Positions 30,910 through 42,151 of a DNA stretch of 64,000 bases are shown here, piece by piece. This stretch comes from Apodospora peruviana (lineage: Eukaryota; Ascomycota; Sordariomycetes; Sordariales; Lasiosphaeriaceae). A model generated the notes under the pieces. That model ran no database searches and was not told the origin of the DNA. It saw only the letters and a program-made list of their open reading frames with translations. Both the position numbers and the translations under genes were made by a program. The stretch spans positions 1,860,001 to 1,924,000 of the forward strand of contig JAUEDM010000004.1 in the NCBI GenBank assembly GCA_033439685.1. Direction: 5' to 3'. Position 1 is the stretch's first letter; each line of letters begins with the position of its first letter.

Positions 30910-32350
30910 CTAGATCTTATCCGGCGCAGCATCCTTACGCCACCCTTTGGTACGCATATTTACCTCGATGGCTTTCCACATGGTCTCCATCACCTCTCGG
31001 TCGCGGTAGCGGCTGTTGTCCGCCTGGCTATTAGCAGCCGGCACCGACTGCGCACCACCCGCACCTCCGCCAGTGTGCTTTCCAATCTGGCATGCCAGCA
31101 CGCGATGGCCAAAACTCCGGATCACCTCGGGCAGCGGCTCATCCCTCCACCCCAGATAGATACCAAGCACATGGCGGAACAGCTCGTTCGGGTCGGTCCA
31201 GGGGAACTTCTTGAACTGCCACGCCTGGCCGGTCGTAAACACGGCGACCACGCGGTTCCAGTACTCGGGCTTGAACTGCTCGGAGCTTTCCACCAAGATA
31301 AAACGCATGGGCCGGTTAGGGTCGATGTCCTTCATGAGGCGCGAGATGTGCAGCATCGACACGGCCGAGTTATGGTCCGGTGGAGTGTAGCGCCCACCCT
31401 CAAGGAAGGACTTGACGTTGGACAAGCGCAAAAGCGCCGACGCCGACGGCGAGAGGAGAACGATAGGGTCGGGCCGCCGCTGCGGTTTCTGGTTCAGCGC
31501 GAGCGCCGGGTTGTTGGCGATGCTGGTCGCCGCCGGGCTAGGCTTGCGCGACATGAACGGCGCCGCGAGCTTGCGGACGTGGGAGAAGTCCTAATTATCC
31601 CCCACAAAGTTAGATACCGTACTTAGCCCCATACATGCCTCGAGAAGGGGCAAAGACTGTAAAAAAACTCACGATAGGTTTCACCCCCCTCAGCACAGAA
31701 TTCCGATCACCCACCCTTCGCTCGCCACTATAAATCTGCAGGAGCCTCGGATCCAAGGTCCCCCTACCCGCTCTCGCCTGCGACACAACCGCTCCATCAG
31801 CCTTGCTCGCAGCTGCTTTTGTCATTGGTGCCGCCGCACCACTCTGGACACCCCCAGCCGCACCAGCACCACCAAGTCCATCCTTCTCGCCAGGCAACTT
31901 CTTGATGAAATCGCTCTCCTCGCTGGCCCCTTCGAGCCAAGTGAATAGCTCGAGCCGCTCGACAAACGCGAACATGTACACGGCGTCCCCATCATCGCCG
32001 TCACCACCACCACTCCCAGTAACCCCATGCTGCCGCAGCTCATCGTTCAGCTTGGCCGTGTCGGCATTGTACTCGGGAATAGCGACCTCACGGTTCAGCC
32101 AGGCAAAGTAGCAGCTGCGCAGGTCGACGACTTTCTCCTTGGCGGAGACAAAGCGCGTCGGCGTATCGATGGGGATCGCGACGCGCGTGGGGCTGGTGAA
32201 GAGCAGGTGTGTCGCCTGCGAGAGCGGGGCCTCGGCGGGCAGGGTTTCGGAAGACACGTCGGCCGATGTGGTCGGAATGATGGCGCTGCCGGATCCGATC
32301 GACTGCCGCAGCAGGAGGAGCGGATCGAGCTGGGTCGTCGGTGTCGCCAT
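30910..32350 (-). CDS. cdc73: Paf1 complex subunit CDC73 (parafibromin)
   Basis: Nuclear subunit of the Paf1 complex, which travels with RNA polymerase II and supports histone H2B ubiquitylation and H3K4/K36 methylation. Predicted 452 residues from exons 32350-31673 and 31590-30910. The N-terminal half holds the conserved start DPLLLLRQSI, LFTSPTRVAIPIDTPTRF and GTLDPRLLQIYSGERRVGDR. The C-terminal Ras-like domain (about residues 250-452) is very clear: DPIVLLSPSASALLRLSNVK, SFLEGGRY, PMRFILVESSEQFKPEYWNR, VVAVFTTGQAWQFKKFPW, LFRHVLGIYLGWRDEP. The nucleotide-binding residues of true GTPases are absent, as usual in this family. The ATG at 32350 is the first in frame and starts a conserved segment within 10 residues. 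Confidence 0.94.
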
Positions 32351-32958
32351 GTTCCAATGGCTTGGTTTGGTTTAGCTGGCTGAGCTGGTCACAGTTGTTC
32401 GTGTGCGCGTGGGTGATATTTTGTCGTCGTGGAAAAAGTTGAGTACCAATCAATGCCGCGGGGTGATTATAATTTCGTTGTAGAATTTCACGACGTCAAG
32501 GTCACACTGGAACTTCGCTTTGTTCTGCAGGCGGCTGGCTGGTTGGCAAGGCTGTCATGACTGCCCACGAACAGGTAAATGGGCCCACTTTTAAGCGAAG
32601 CTTGAAAGAAGTGAACTCACGTCGGAAATGAGGCTGATCCGGCTGAGCACTTACCGAACCCTAACCCAGACACCGCCCGGCGCCGCGCCGACTCGGAGCG
32701 TAACTTGGCGATTCATTGATCATTATCCCTTTCAAATCGCAGGATAAAACCGCGATGTTTCCTATTCACACGCACAGGTTAGGACTTCGTTCACGTGCAC
32801 AAGGCAACTAAGTTTATCGTGGATATCTACGTCTCATATCTACAACTTCCTAGGCCCGCCTCACCACACCATCATCGCTTCTCCTTCTCCCGCCAGGGGT
32901 ACATGTGTCCATAAAAAAAGCAAGGGTAGCGCGGATTCGTCGTGTTACTAAAACACGA
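32351..32958. promoter_or_regulatory. Region between SEC1 and CDC73 with a telobox-like motif
   Basis: 608 bp holding the CDC73 promoter and the SEC1 3' end (tandem genes, both minus). AACCCTAACCC at 32657-32667 lies about 307 bp upstream of the CDC73 ATG. A CACGTG occurs near 32794. No coding region was seen. Confidence 0.5.
32657..32667 (-). promoter_or_regulatory. Telobox-like motif (AACCCTAACCC) upstream of CDC73
   Basis: Reads GGGTTAGGGTT in the direction of CDC73 transcription. Such elements are bound by TTAGGG-binding factors (Tbf1/Teb1 type) at promoters of growth genes in several fungi. Function here is inferred only. Confidence 0.45.
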
Positions 32959-35416
32959 TCATTTCTTGATGCCAAAGATATTCCGTTTCTTTTTCTCCTT
33001 GCCCGGTTTCTCGCCGCCGCCGCTGGAAGGCCGCTCCTCACCCAAACGACCACCGCTGCTACTACTTATGGAGGAACCGCCGCCACCGCCACCCATCGTC
33101 ATGGCGCCCAAGGCCTTCGTCGGCGGCCGCGGACCCCCAGAAGGAGGCGGCGCTACGCCGGCAGCTGGGCGTCGTTGCCCACCAGGGCCGGCAGCCGGAC
33201 CGGGACCGGCCGGCGGCATCTGGGCTTGTGGTGGGGCGGGGCGTTCATGAATATGAGCCGGAGCCCGGGGCTTGGGCCGATCCTGCGGCAGATCCAGCCG
33301 TCTCCTGTCGACGGTGAGGTCACCAACCTGCCTCAGGAACAGGCTCGGTGTGAGCATGTGTGTAGTAGCGAGAAAAACATCGCGGTTGTGCTTCTCCGAG
33401 ACCTCGTAGCAGGCGCGAGCCTCTGAATAAGTCGCCCCGCCGGCCACAAAGACGATGATGCGTTGGCGGTTTTCCACCTGGCGGCGATTGGCAGATGCCC
33501 ATCTCGGTGCCGCAGTGCGGAGCGATCCCTGCGCAGCCATCGCATCCTCGGTCCCGTCCTGCGGCGGTATCGTGTAGGGAAAGACGGACTGGTCCAAGAC
33601 ACCGCCGCACAGGTCTTCCAGCATGTGCTTGACGGCAGGCTCGAAGCGCGACAAGGCGTACTCTTCGCTCTGCGCCAGGTTTTTGGAGTTCCGCGGGAAC
33701 AGCGGAGGCGGAGGGGTGCGAAATCCTTTCAACGGGCGGATAGGCTGTGCGCCCAAAAGCTCAAGGTTGGTAATCTTTCCCGCCTCTGATGGCGAGAGCG
33801 ATGAATGCGCGAGGAGTCTCTTGATATCTTCAGAAATGACGCCGTCCCGGTATAGTATGTAGACAACAATCAGCCGTAACCTGTCCAAAGGAGTCACTGA
33901 TTCGTCATCCAACAGCCGAACGACTTGATCCAAGACATTTTTTGGCTTTTTCAAGTCTTCGTCAAGACCGGTCGCCATGGTCTGTTCTATCGAAGCAATA
34001 TCGGGTAGCTTGTGCCGTTGAAAGATGTTCATCGACTCCTGCGCCATGGTTAGATGTAGTGAATACGCCTCCTTCATCTCCTGGAACTGTGGCAAGCCCG
34101 CCATCATATCCTTGATGGCATTCAGACTTGTGGTATCCTGGTTTTTGTCCGTAAAGTTAGGGTTTTGATCGAGGAATTTTTTGAAGTCTCCCATGAGTTT
34201 GTCGATGGTGTCCTTCATATGCCGATGCCTGTTTTCAACCCAAACCTTGTCCTTATCGTTGAGCTCCATGTCCTTCTCTTCTTCCATAGGTGTTCCCTCG
34301 TTGATTTTCATGTGATACATTGGCTTCACGCCTTCCTTGATGGGAAGTAAGTCGTGCGCCATAGCTTGGTACGTGAACTCGTGCAGTAGAGGTGCCATCA
34401 AATCCATTGACCTGTCGGTGATAAGCAGGACGCCCTGAGGCCGTGAGCTAGGCGGGGGGAAGTTGGGATCCTGTTGTCTGTGGTCGTCCAGCTCCTTTTG
34501 CACAAAGCGTGCTAGATGCGTGCACAGAACAGCTGCTTCGTGTGTCGGGGTCTTGGGCGCATAGAACCGCACCTTGGGGAGCTCCCCGAGGGTTATACAA
34601 ACAGCAGCAATCTACCCGTCCCTCGTTTAGCCGAGAATTCTCTTTCTCAAATATTGCTTCATCTTACCTTTGATGCCAATTCGCGCATATACTTGGCGAC
34701 TAGGTCATTGCAGTCAGGGTGGTACAAGATAGGCAAACTCCAAGGATCCCTGAAGGTGATGAGGTGTGACTCTCGAGGAACAAAATCGATCAACATGTAT
34801 TGGAGGTCTGGTAAACCATAATGAGCAGCTGAAAGACCGAAATAGTATATGGGGAGCGGCCGTACCTGCTATTTGTTGGCGGGCAGCCCGTAGATGACGG
34901 TCCAAATCTATCCGGGGGACGCTGGTCCAAACCAGGTAAGCCCTCCTGTACCGGCGGCGCTCGAAGTCGGACATGAGGCACTCGAGAACGTGTGGTTCCG
35001 GTGTTAGGATATAGATGGCATCCATGGTCGGATTCATCTCCCTCCGCTCCTCGATCCGCTCGATATCTACCACTCCTTAGCGCATGGCAGCTTGTAAAGG
35101 GGTGTTGGGGGCCTATACTAGCGATATTGTGGTTGAGTATGTCATCCTCTTTGACGGCATTGTCGATGATGGCCTTGGATGATTCGTCTACTACCAGGAT
35201 TTTCCACTGCAAGACGGGAGACTTGGTTAGCGCTTGGTTCATGGCCGTGGCCAGCAGGAAGGCAGGGAAGGGAGGGCTTACATCGCCTTGGGTGATGGTC
35301 TTGATAGTATCGATAATCACTAGTCTCAGCGGTCAGCCAGCTAAAAGCTTTCCCACGGGCCCATGCGGGCTCATACCCTTCTGTTGCTCCTTGATGATGG
35401 AGATGCCGTGGTCCAT
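32959..35416 (-). CDS. sec1: Sec1/Munc18 protein SEC1 (exocytosis)
   Basis: Binds plasma-membrane syntaxin/SNARE complexes and promotes vesicle fusion at sites of exocytosis, in hyphae at the growing tip. Predicted 728 residues from six exons: 35416-35377, 35319-35282, 35206-35119, 35072-34866, 34828-34668 and 34611-32959. The N-terminus is MDHGISIIKEQQK, then WKILVVDESSKAIIDNAVKE, EMNPTMDAIYILTPEPHV, RRRYRRAYLVWTS, FVPRESHLITFRDPWSLP, GVLLITDRSMDLMAPLLHEF and TYQAMAHDLLPI, all hallmarks of Sec1. The C-terminal 110 residues, after PSLFLRQVGDL, are Pro/Gly-rich and end in EKKKRNIFGIKK; this extension is longer than in yeast. The frame closes perfectly across all five introns. Confidence 0.93.
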
Positions 35417-37397
35417 GGTTTAGTGACCACGGAGAGCCCGCTCTGGCCCTGGAAAGCCTGGGAAGGCGGTGGGGGAGTTCCGGTTCTCGAGGGGTAGCGC
35501 TCGGTGACGTCGGGTCTCTTGTCTGGCAAATATGAATGTGAAAATGTGGAAATATTATTGCGGTAGGGGATGGATCACTGGGCGTCTCTTGAGTTCCTAG
35601 AATGATTGTGGCAGTACAGATTAGATTGCGGTTGTTCTCTTCCTCGGCGCGACACGGTCGCCTCGCATTGGGGACGTTGGCGCATTGGCGGGGGTTCCTG
35701 GTCGCGGAGCGGGCGCCACACTGGCTCGAACCTGACTGAAGGCCGCCATGTACAACCCTAACCCCTACAATAACGCCGCCGCACCTCCGACTGCCGCGTG
35801 GGGGCCTCTGAAGCTGTGCTGAGTTGAAACAGTTGTTTGACATGCCGGTATGGGTAACTTCACAGTTGAACAGCAACCTGAAAATGCGGCAAAGGTGAGA
35901 TGACATATCATCAAACATCTTGGTGTGTTTGACTGAGGTGGTGAATAGAATGAATGAAGTTCAGGTAAGCTTGCCCAATGCCCGGGTGCCTTTGTTACGG
36001 TTTGTGTGACAAAGTCAAACACAACAACAAATGATTTCGTTTACACAAAAAGCCCAACGTGCAGGAGTGATGCTGAAGGGAGCACGGACAGTTTCGCAAA
36101 GAGCGGGTGCTACCTCATGTGCGTGGCAAAAGCAACATAGCACAAGTCCTGGGTAGGGAATGGGCATGCCATCGGGTTTGAATAGAGATGCGGGGGCCGG
36201 CTCGGTCCGGGAGACGGGGCTTGTTGCCGGGCTTGGCACATTTGGTTCGGGATCCCAGACCCCAGGATCCACAGGTCAGGATGTGCTGCTGGCAATTGAT
36301 GCGGGAGTGTCAGGGGCAACGTGGAAAGTCGGGAACCTCAGTGCCAATTAAGTTTCGCTTCGAGGCTGGCTGAGCTTCCGGTGCCGTTGAGGGCTGCTTT
36401 AAAGTTTGCGTGGCCCCGCAGGATGGCTGCCGTCAGTTGCCATGGCTTTGCCAATTGGTTTCTGGTCTTGCCGTAACCCCGGCAGCCTGGAGCCGAAGCT
36501 GCAGGGCATCGCCTGCCGCATGGAATAAGCAACACGAGCCACTACCAAGTCGAGGACTCGAGCCTGGATCTAGCAGGCAACCGGGAGATACCCGGACCGC
36601 GGACCGGGCGCCGTGCCCGCGAAATCCAAATGTCACCCGTCGGGTCCAGATCCTCCGGGTTCGACCGGAACAGGAAAGTGCGGGACTGCCAAAGGAAAGT
36701 CCGGAGCCGGTTATCTCCTCCGCAGCAACTAGGTTAGCAAGAGCCGAGCAGAAGCGGTCCCTTCCATGTTATTTTAGGTCCCACGTTCCCACTAACCAAC
36801 ACTCGTCTAGCTCATCTGTCGGCATCACCTCAACCTCCACCCATGGAAGATTGGCTTTGTGCGATTGGGGGTGTCTCGTCCAACATCCAGACCATGTCTG
36901 CGACACGGCGTGATATGTGCACACTGCATCATCGGCCAGTCACGACTGCAGCGCTGTCTTGGCCCCCGGGTTTTCAATCCAATCGACGCATGGTTTAGAT
37001 GCTCTAGTCACTGCATTTCTCAGCTGCATTCTCTCTGCATCGTCTCTCTTATCAGGGAAGGCGTTTCGATCCCTCGGCGCTCCAGGCCCCCGACTACTCC
37101 CCACCCCGTCAAGCACGTCTTCCCAGATCCAGCACCTGTCTTGCCTGTGGCCGACGAGAACATGCAACCCGCAAGCAGCCTTCGTCGGACAAGAGACATT
37201 GGGAGATACGGACGGGACAGCAGAGTGATATGGCCATCTCTGGTGGGAGGGAGGGGGCATAGCGGGGCGCGAAGAGGATCCGATAGCAGGGAGAGCGACA
37301 TCTCCCTTCGTTCTCCCTCGCCCGGGCTTTTTACTTAATATCTTGCACCGGGTCTCCCTTCTTCTCATCGTCCTACTCTTCCGACTCACGCCGAAGC
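35417..37397. promoter_or_regulatory. Divergent region between SEC1 and NCS1 permease genes
   Basis: 1.98 kb between divergent starts. A telobox-like AACCCTAACCCC lies at 35754-35765, about 338 bp upstream of the SEC1 ATG. The 37000-37390 part is CT-rich and probably the permease 5' leader. The open frame at 36410-36913 lacks any domain. No RNA gene was recognised. Confidence 0.5.
35754..35765 (-). promoter_or_regulatory. Telobox-like motif (AACCCTAACCCC) upstream of SEC1
   Basis: Same orientation and nearly the same distance from the start codon as the motif upstream of CDC73. The regulatory role is inference. Confidence 0.4.
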
Positions 37398-39388
37398 ATG
37401 GGTTTTGCTGATTCCACCAACGTGACCATGAACAACGAATCTTATGATCTCGAGAAGCAAAGTTCGGGGGCGGAGCCAGGACTGGTGAAGTTGAAGGGAA
37501 TCGACAGCCAGGGGAAGTACAACCGTCGCCACCTCAACGTACCTGCCAAGCTAATCTCCAAGCTCACCGTCGAAGAGGGAGAAGTCTACGAAGTCGACCC
37601 GGCCGAGAACAACCCAAGATGGTACCAGAATTTGCTGGATGCTGGCGTTGAAGAAAATGGGATCAAGCCCGTACCCATCGAGCAGCGCACTTCAACGCAG
37701 TACAACGAATTGTTTACCGTTTTCTTTACTTGTCTCCTGACTATATTGGCGTGAGAGGAACCCTCTCCCTTCTTACTCTGTGTTGCATATACTAATGTCT
37801 TGTCTACCAGTATCCCCACCGGCATGCTTGCCACGCTAGAGTTCGGCCTGGACCTGAGAGATGCTTCGCTCGTCATTCTGTTCTTCTCCCTGCTCTGCTG
37901 TATCCCGCCTGCTTTCATGGGCATCGCCGGGATGGAAACCGGGCTGAGACAGATTGTGCAAGCCAGATATTCTTTTGGGTATGTTGTGTCCCACTACCTT
38001 CAGCCTTGTCCGGATTACATACATTGCCACGGACTAACTCTACCTTATTCACTGCGTGATACTGTAAGACTCTGTCTCGTCACCATTCCTCTCCTGTTGA
38101 ACGCCGCCACCATGACGGGCTTCGCATTGTCAGCGGCTGTCGTCGCTGGCCAGGTCATATCCAGTCTGAACACAGACAGGGTGAGCGTCAACGTCGGCAT
38201 CCTCGTCATTTGTCTGGCGTCCTTCGGTGTGTCGTTGCTCGGCTTCAGAGCCCTTCACTTCTGGGAGCGCTGGACCTGGATCCCGGCCCTGATCGCCCTG
38301 GTCATCACCGCCGGATGCGGAGGCAAGCACTTATACTTACAGAGCGAGGTGGTCTCGCCGTCGACAACGCCGTCTCAGGTTATGTCGTATGGCGGCCTGA
38401 TTGCTGGCTATTTTATTACGTTTGGGGGTACGGTCTCGGATTATTCGGTTTATCACAACCCGAAAGGGGTTTCTAAGTAAGTTTTTGCTCTTGTTTTCTC
38501 TTCATTTCTTCCCCCTCCCGTTTTATTCTGTTAATTTGTTTTACCTGTGCCTTTCATATGGTACGATCAGCATGATTCCGTTTATGTCGTACCCTGCCCC
38601 TGTCACAGGAAACAAAGTAAAGGAGATGAAACTACTCCATACTCGAAAGAAGGAACGCTGGCTAGAAACTTCCTTCTTACTCTGGGTACAGATTCAAAGT
38701 CTTCATGTACATGTATCTCGGCTTCATCATCCCGTCCGTACCTCTCCTCATCCTCGGCGCAGCGATCGGCGGCGCCGTCCCGTCCATCCCGACCTGGTCC
38801 GCCGCGTACGCCGTCACGGGCATAGGCGGCGTCATGCGCGAAATGCTGTCCCCCGCGGGCGGCTTTGGAAACTTTGTACTCATCGTCCTCGCCCTCACGG
38901 TCGTCGGCACCAACGCCATCTCCGTGTACAGCGTCGCACTGAACCTTCAGATGCTGCTGCCCTTCTTCGCCAGAATTCATCGCGTCGTTTTCGTTGTCGT
39001 AACCATTGCCGTCATTATCCCCTTCGCGATGAGGGCCGCGGCCGAATGGCAGGAGAGCTTAATGAACTTTTTGGCCGTGATCGGGTACTGGGCGGGGTGC
39101 TTTGACGCGGTACTGATCCTGGAGCTGGCAGTCTTCAGGAAGATGGATTACGAGACGTATGAGAATGCTATTTGGAACGTGGGCAGAAAGCTGCCGCCGG
39201 GGTTTGCGGCAATGGGGGCGTCTCTCATGAGCATGGGATTGGTGATTCCGGGCATGGGGGAGCCGTGGTACACGGGGCCAATAGCTGAGACGACAGGGGA
39301 TATTGGATTTCTGATGGCGCTTGCGGTAACGTCGATTTTCTATTTACCGTTCCGCTGGCTGGAGATTCGGTGGACGGGGCATTTGTAG
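37398..39388 (+). CDS. NCS1 purine-cytosine permease (Fcy2-like)
   Basis: Plasma-membrane proton symporter for cytosine and purines. Predicted 541 residues from exons 37398-37750, 37811-37978, 38069-38476 and 38692-39388. The cytosolic N-terminus ends with the usual 'NPRWYQNLLDAGVEENGI.PVP..QRT.TQYNELFTVFF'-type block. TM regions follow: IPTGMLATLEFGLDLRDASL, METGLRQIVQARYSFG (conserved TM2-3 loop), LCLVTIPLLLNAATMTGF, GYFITFGGTVSDYSVYHNPK, YLGFIIPSVPLLILGAAIGG, then VVGTNAISVYSVALNLQMLL and FRWLEIRWTGHL at the end. Twelve TM segments are expected. Compared with yeast Fcy2 the RYSFG and the 'DYSVYHNP' loop residues are retained. Intron 4 (215 bp) is long. Exact substrate among purines, cytosine or pyridoxine is not determinable by eye. 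Confidence 0.9.
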
Positions 39389-39511
39389 TAGTCTTGTGTG
39401 GGTTTCGTGACCAAGAACAGGTGAGGAGCAGGAGAAGAAATATACACCTACACAGGATATATACAGCACTCTGCCAAACTGACTTGTTCAATTGCTTGAA
39501 TTCTCTACCTC

Positions 39512-40453
39512 TCAGCGCAAAATCTTCCCACACATAACCACATCCTCACCAAGCGGATGCCACGAAACGCCCGTAAGCCTAACCGGCGACACCAGTTCCC
39601 CGTCCGCACCCACCGTCCGGGGCGGCGACACGACAACACCGCCCTGACCCAGCCACGTAGGCGCAATGGTGACAATGACCGAGTCGATCAGCTCATTCTC
39701 CGGCGCCGCAAGCAGCGAGTTAATAATCTGTCCACCGCCTTCAATCATGATACTCTCCAGTCCCTCCGACATGACAACCGCGAGAACATCATCCCAGTTG
39801 AATCGCACAGCACCACTCGTATTCTGGTCGTTGCCTGCTGCTGCCGGCTGGTCGATAAAGATATACTTACCCCCATGACGCTCAAGCAGTTCCCTCGTTT
39901 GGTCATCCGGTGAGGTGGCCGAAGCGACAGCGATAAAAGGCGCGAGGCCGAGTCCGGCCCGCGCAAGCTGCAAAACCTTGGCGTCCTCTTTCAGGGCCCA
40001 CCGCGCGTTGGGATCGATGACGATGGGCCTCGGCTGGTGCTGCGGTTTTGATGGTGACGCTGAGAGGAGGCGGCAGTTCAGGCCCGGGTCGTCGGCGATG
40101 GCGGTGCCCACGCCGACGCAGATGGCGGCGTGGCGGCTGCGGAGATAGTGCGTCATGGCCTTGGACTGCGGACCGGACAGGATGGTGCGCGTGCCCGGGG
40201 CCAGCGAGAGGGAAGAGTCGAGCGAGATGGCGAAGGTGAGAGTTACGAATGGCTTGGGCTTGTTTCTTTTCGTCTCCGTCTTTCTCTCTCCGCCTCGAGC
40301 TGTGGTTGACGGGGCAGCGGCAGCATCATTTTGTTGCTGCTGACTTATGTTTTTTTGTTCTTCTGCCCCTTTCCGGGAAAAAGGGGGAGGGAGATGTGGT
40401 TCTAAGCCCAGCGCGTCTGCGGCGGGGAAGGTGAGGGCTTCAGGGTTGGACAT
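39512..40453 (-). CDS. rib7: 2,5-diamino-6-ribitylamino-pyrimidinone 5'-phosphate reductase (RIB7)
   Basis: Second step of fungal riboflavin synthesis: NADPH-dependent reduction of the ribosyl side chain. Single-exon reading of 313 residues from ATG 40453, the first ATG in an open frame that extends upstream without another ATG. Residues about 70 onward form the RibD C-terminal domain: PFVTLTFAISLDSSLSLAPG, ILSGPQSKAMTHYLRSRH, AICVGVGTAIADDPGLNCR, RPIVIDPNARW and, near the end, LESIMIEGGGQIINSLL and PTWLGQGGV. These residues bind NADPH and substrate in the family. The first 65 residues are variable and Gln/Ala-rich. It is convergent with the permease gene, 123 bp apart. Confidence 0.9.
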   Translation of the reverse strand: MSNPEALTFPAADALGLEPHLPPPFSRKGAEEQKNISQQQQNDAAAAPSTTARGGERKTETKRNKPKPFVTLTFAISLDSSLSLAPGTRTILSGPQSKAMTHYLRSRHAAICVGVGTAIADDPGLNCRLLSASPSKPQHQPRPIVIDPNARWALKEDAKVLQLARAGLGLAPFIAVASATSPDDQTRELLERHGGKYIFIDQPAAAGNDQNTSGAVRFNWDDVLAVVMSEGLESIMIEGGGQIINSLLAAPENELIDSVIVTIAPTWLGQGGVVVSPPRTVGADGELVSPVRLTGVSWHPLGEDVVMCGKILR

Positions 40454-41756
40454 AGTTGTACCTTGGGTGGTCGTTGGGCCTTGGTGATAAGGGGCTGTGT
40501 GGATCCAGAACACCTCCCTTACGGATATGTGGTACACGCGTTCTTGAAGCCACTGTGTGCACTGCCTCGATTCGCAATTCGAAACAGAGCGCTCAATTGC
40601 CCTGTGTTTCTTTTTGTCGGACTGAAAGATGCTCGGCTGTCGGCACGAAAACCAAGATTCGTTTGCATTCAAATAGGTATCACAACTGGCTGAATGAACA
40701 GCCAAGATTCAGAAGAAGCAGCCAGTTGAATTCATGCAGGCTCCGTCAATGTTGCGATCAATCTAATGCCACAATAAGGTAGCAAGGGCAGAGGGAGACA
40801 ACAGATCCAGGCAGAACATGTGTAATTATAATCCGTACAGATGTACGTAATACAGATTAGCGTGAACCTGGCAACCAGTAGCTGAGACAGTCGAGTGTTT
40901 TGACTGTTTGACAGGTGAAGTCGAAGTGCCCCGGTCCGCGGGTTACAGCGGAACAAGTCCCGAGCATTCAACGTCGCCTTTGTTCATTTTCGAGTCCTCA
41001 TCCGTCCCGGAACCAGACATTCGTTCGAATTTCCATCAGGACATTTACAACAAACTCTTCAAATTGTGGTAAATGCTCTCTCTTTGAGATAAGACGGATA
41101 GATGCCGTAAGCAGCAGCAAGACCCGTACCTAGGTAGGTATTTTCTACGATACTGCCCAACCATTTATCCCCCCGACGTCCCTGAAGCTGCTGCATCTCG
41201 CACCTCACGCCTCAACCACTCCCGCTTGACAGCTCAGCCAATGCCTACACCACATGCCCCGCCCGCCACAGCAATTACATACTGCACCACCCGACTGAAC
41301 CCCGTCTTATGATCCGTGAAGAGCGCTGGTTGCTCGACAGACAGACGACGCAAATACACCTTCGCCACACCTGACCCCAAAAACTTAATAAGAACCCCAC
41401 GTAGCCGAGGCGAACGCACCTATTCTATAGTGCCTTGGTAGGTACGGACCCGTACAAAAGTCCGCGCAAGCAACTCGCCGCCAATCCTTCCTTTGTTCGC
41501 CGCGCAGCACAGCACAGCGCAGCACAGCCCGATTTGCCCAGCAACCACCAACTCGAGTTTCTGTCTCAGTCTCACACTCTCTTGCGCAATCCACCTATTT
41601 TCCTTTCTCTCGAGTCTTTTGCTTACGATCCGTTGTATCCAACGAAACAACAGATTAAAACTCTTTGCGTAACCTACCTTACCAATAACCTCCCTTCTGC
41701 ACGAAACCACGACGACGATCACCTTTTCATCTCAAACCCAATAACAGACCCCAAAA
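40454..41756. promoter_or_regulatory. Divergent region between RIB7 and CYSTM genes
   Basis: 1.3 kb between divergent starts. The last 300 bases before 41757 are rich in CT and AAC, as expected for a leader of a highly expressed gene. An open frame overlaps the start (41435-41773) in another phase and is probably not coding. No other feature was seen. Confidence 0.5.
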
Positions 41757-42151
41757 ATGGCTCAGAAATATGACGAACCTCCCGCCTATGGCCACGGTGG
41801 ACCCCAGGCTCCTCAGCAGGCGTACTATCCACCGCAACAAGGTCCCGGCGGTTACGGCGCCCCTCCTCCCCAGGGCGGCCACGGCCAGGACTACTACCAA
41901 CCCGGCCCGCAGATGGGATACGGACAGCAGCCGGGATACGGTCCGCCGCATCAGGGCGGGTACTATCCGCAGGGGCAGCCGCAGGGACATTATGGAAACG
42001 ACAGGAAGAGTGGACCGGTATGTTGGTTTGAAATCTTACGGCGGACAGATGGATCGGATTAGAATGCTGACACCAAAGATGGTTTTAGGGGTTTTTTGAG
42101 GCCTGCTTGGCTGGTATGGCGTGCTGCTGCTGTCTAGACATCCTGTTCTAG
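41757..42151 (+). CDS. CYSTM-domain Pro/Gly/Tyr/Gln-rich stress protein
   Basis: Predicted 107 residues from exons 41757-42017 and 42089-42151. The first 85 residues are a repetitive Pro/Gly/Tyr/Gln-rich tail (for example QAYYPPQQGPGGYGAPPPQG). The short last exon encodes GFFEACLAGMACCCCLDILF, the cysteine-rich transmembrane (CYSTM) module found at the C-terminus of small eukaryotic tail-anchored proteins linked to stress and metal tolerance. The cluster CCCC follows a helix beginning with Phe-Phe-Glu, as in the family. The intron is 71 bp. The whole product fits the fungal CYSTM size of about 80-120 residues. Confidence 0.87.

Noticed and set aside
36410..36913. A 167-codon open frame between SEC1 and the permease
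   Set aside because: Rich in Pro/Arg/Ser, no domain, and no conserved block recognised.
38401..39105. A 234-codon open frame inside the permease gene
   Set aside because: Overlaps intron 3 and exon 4 in a different frame; Arg/His-rich shadow of the permease coding sequence.
39512..40705. A longer, 397-codon reading of the RIB7 gene
   Set aside because: The extension has no ATG, only a TTG start, and is not conserved in the family; ATG 40453 is the first ATG.
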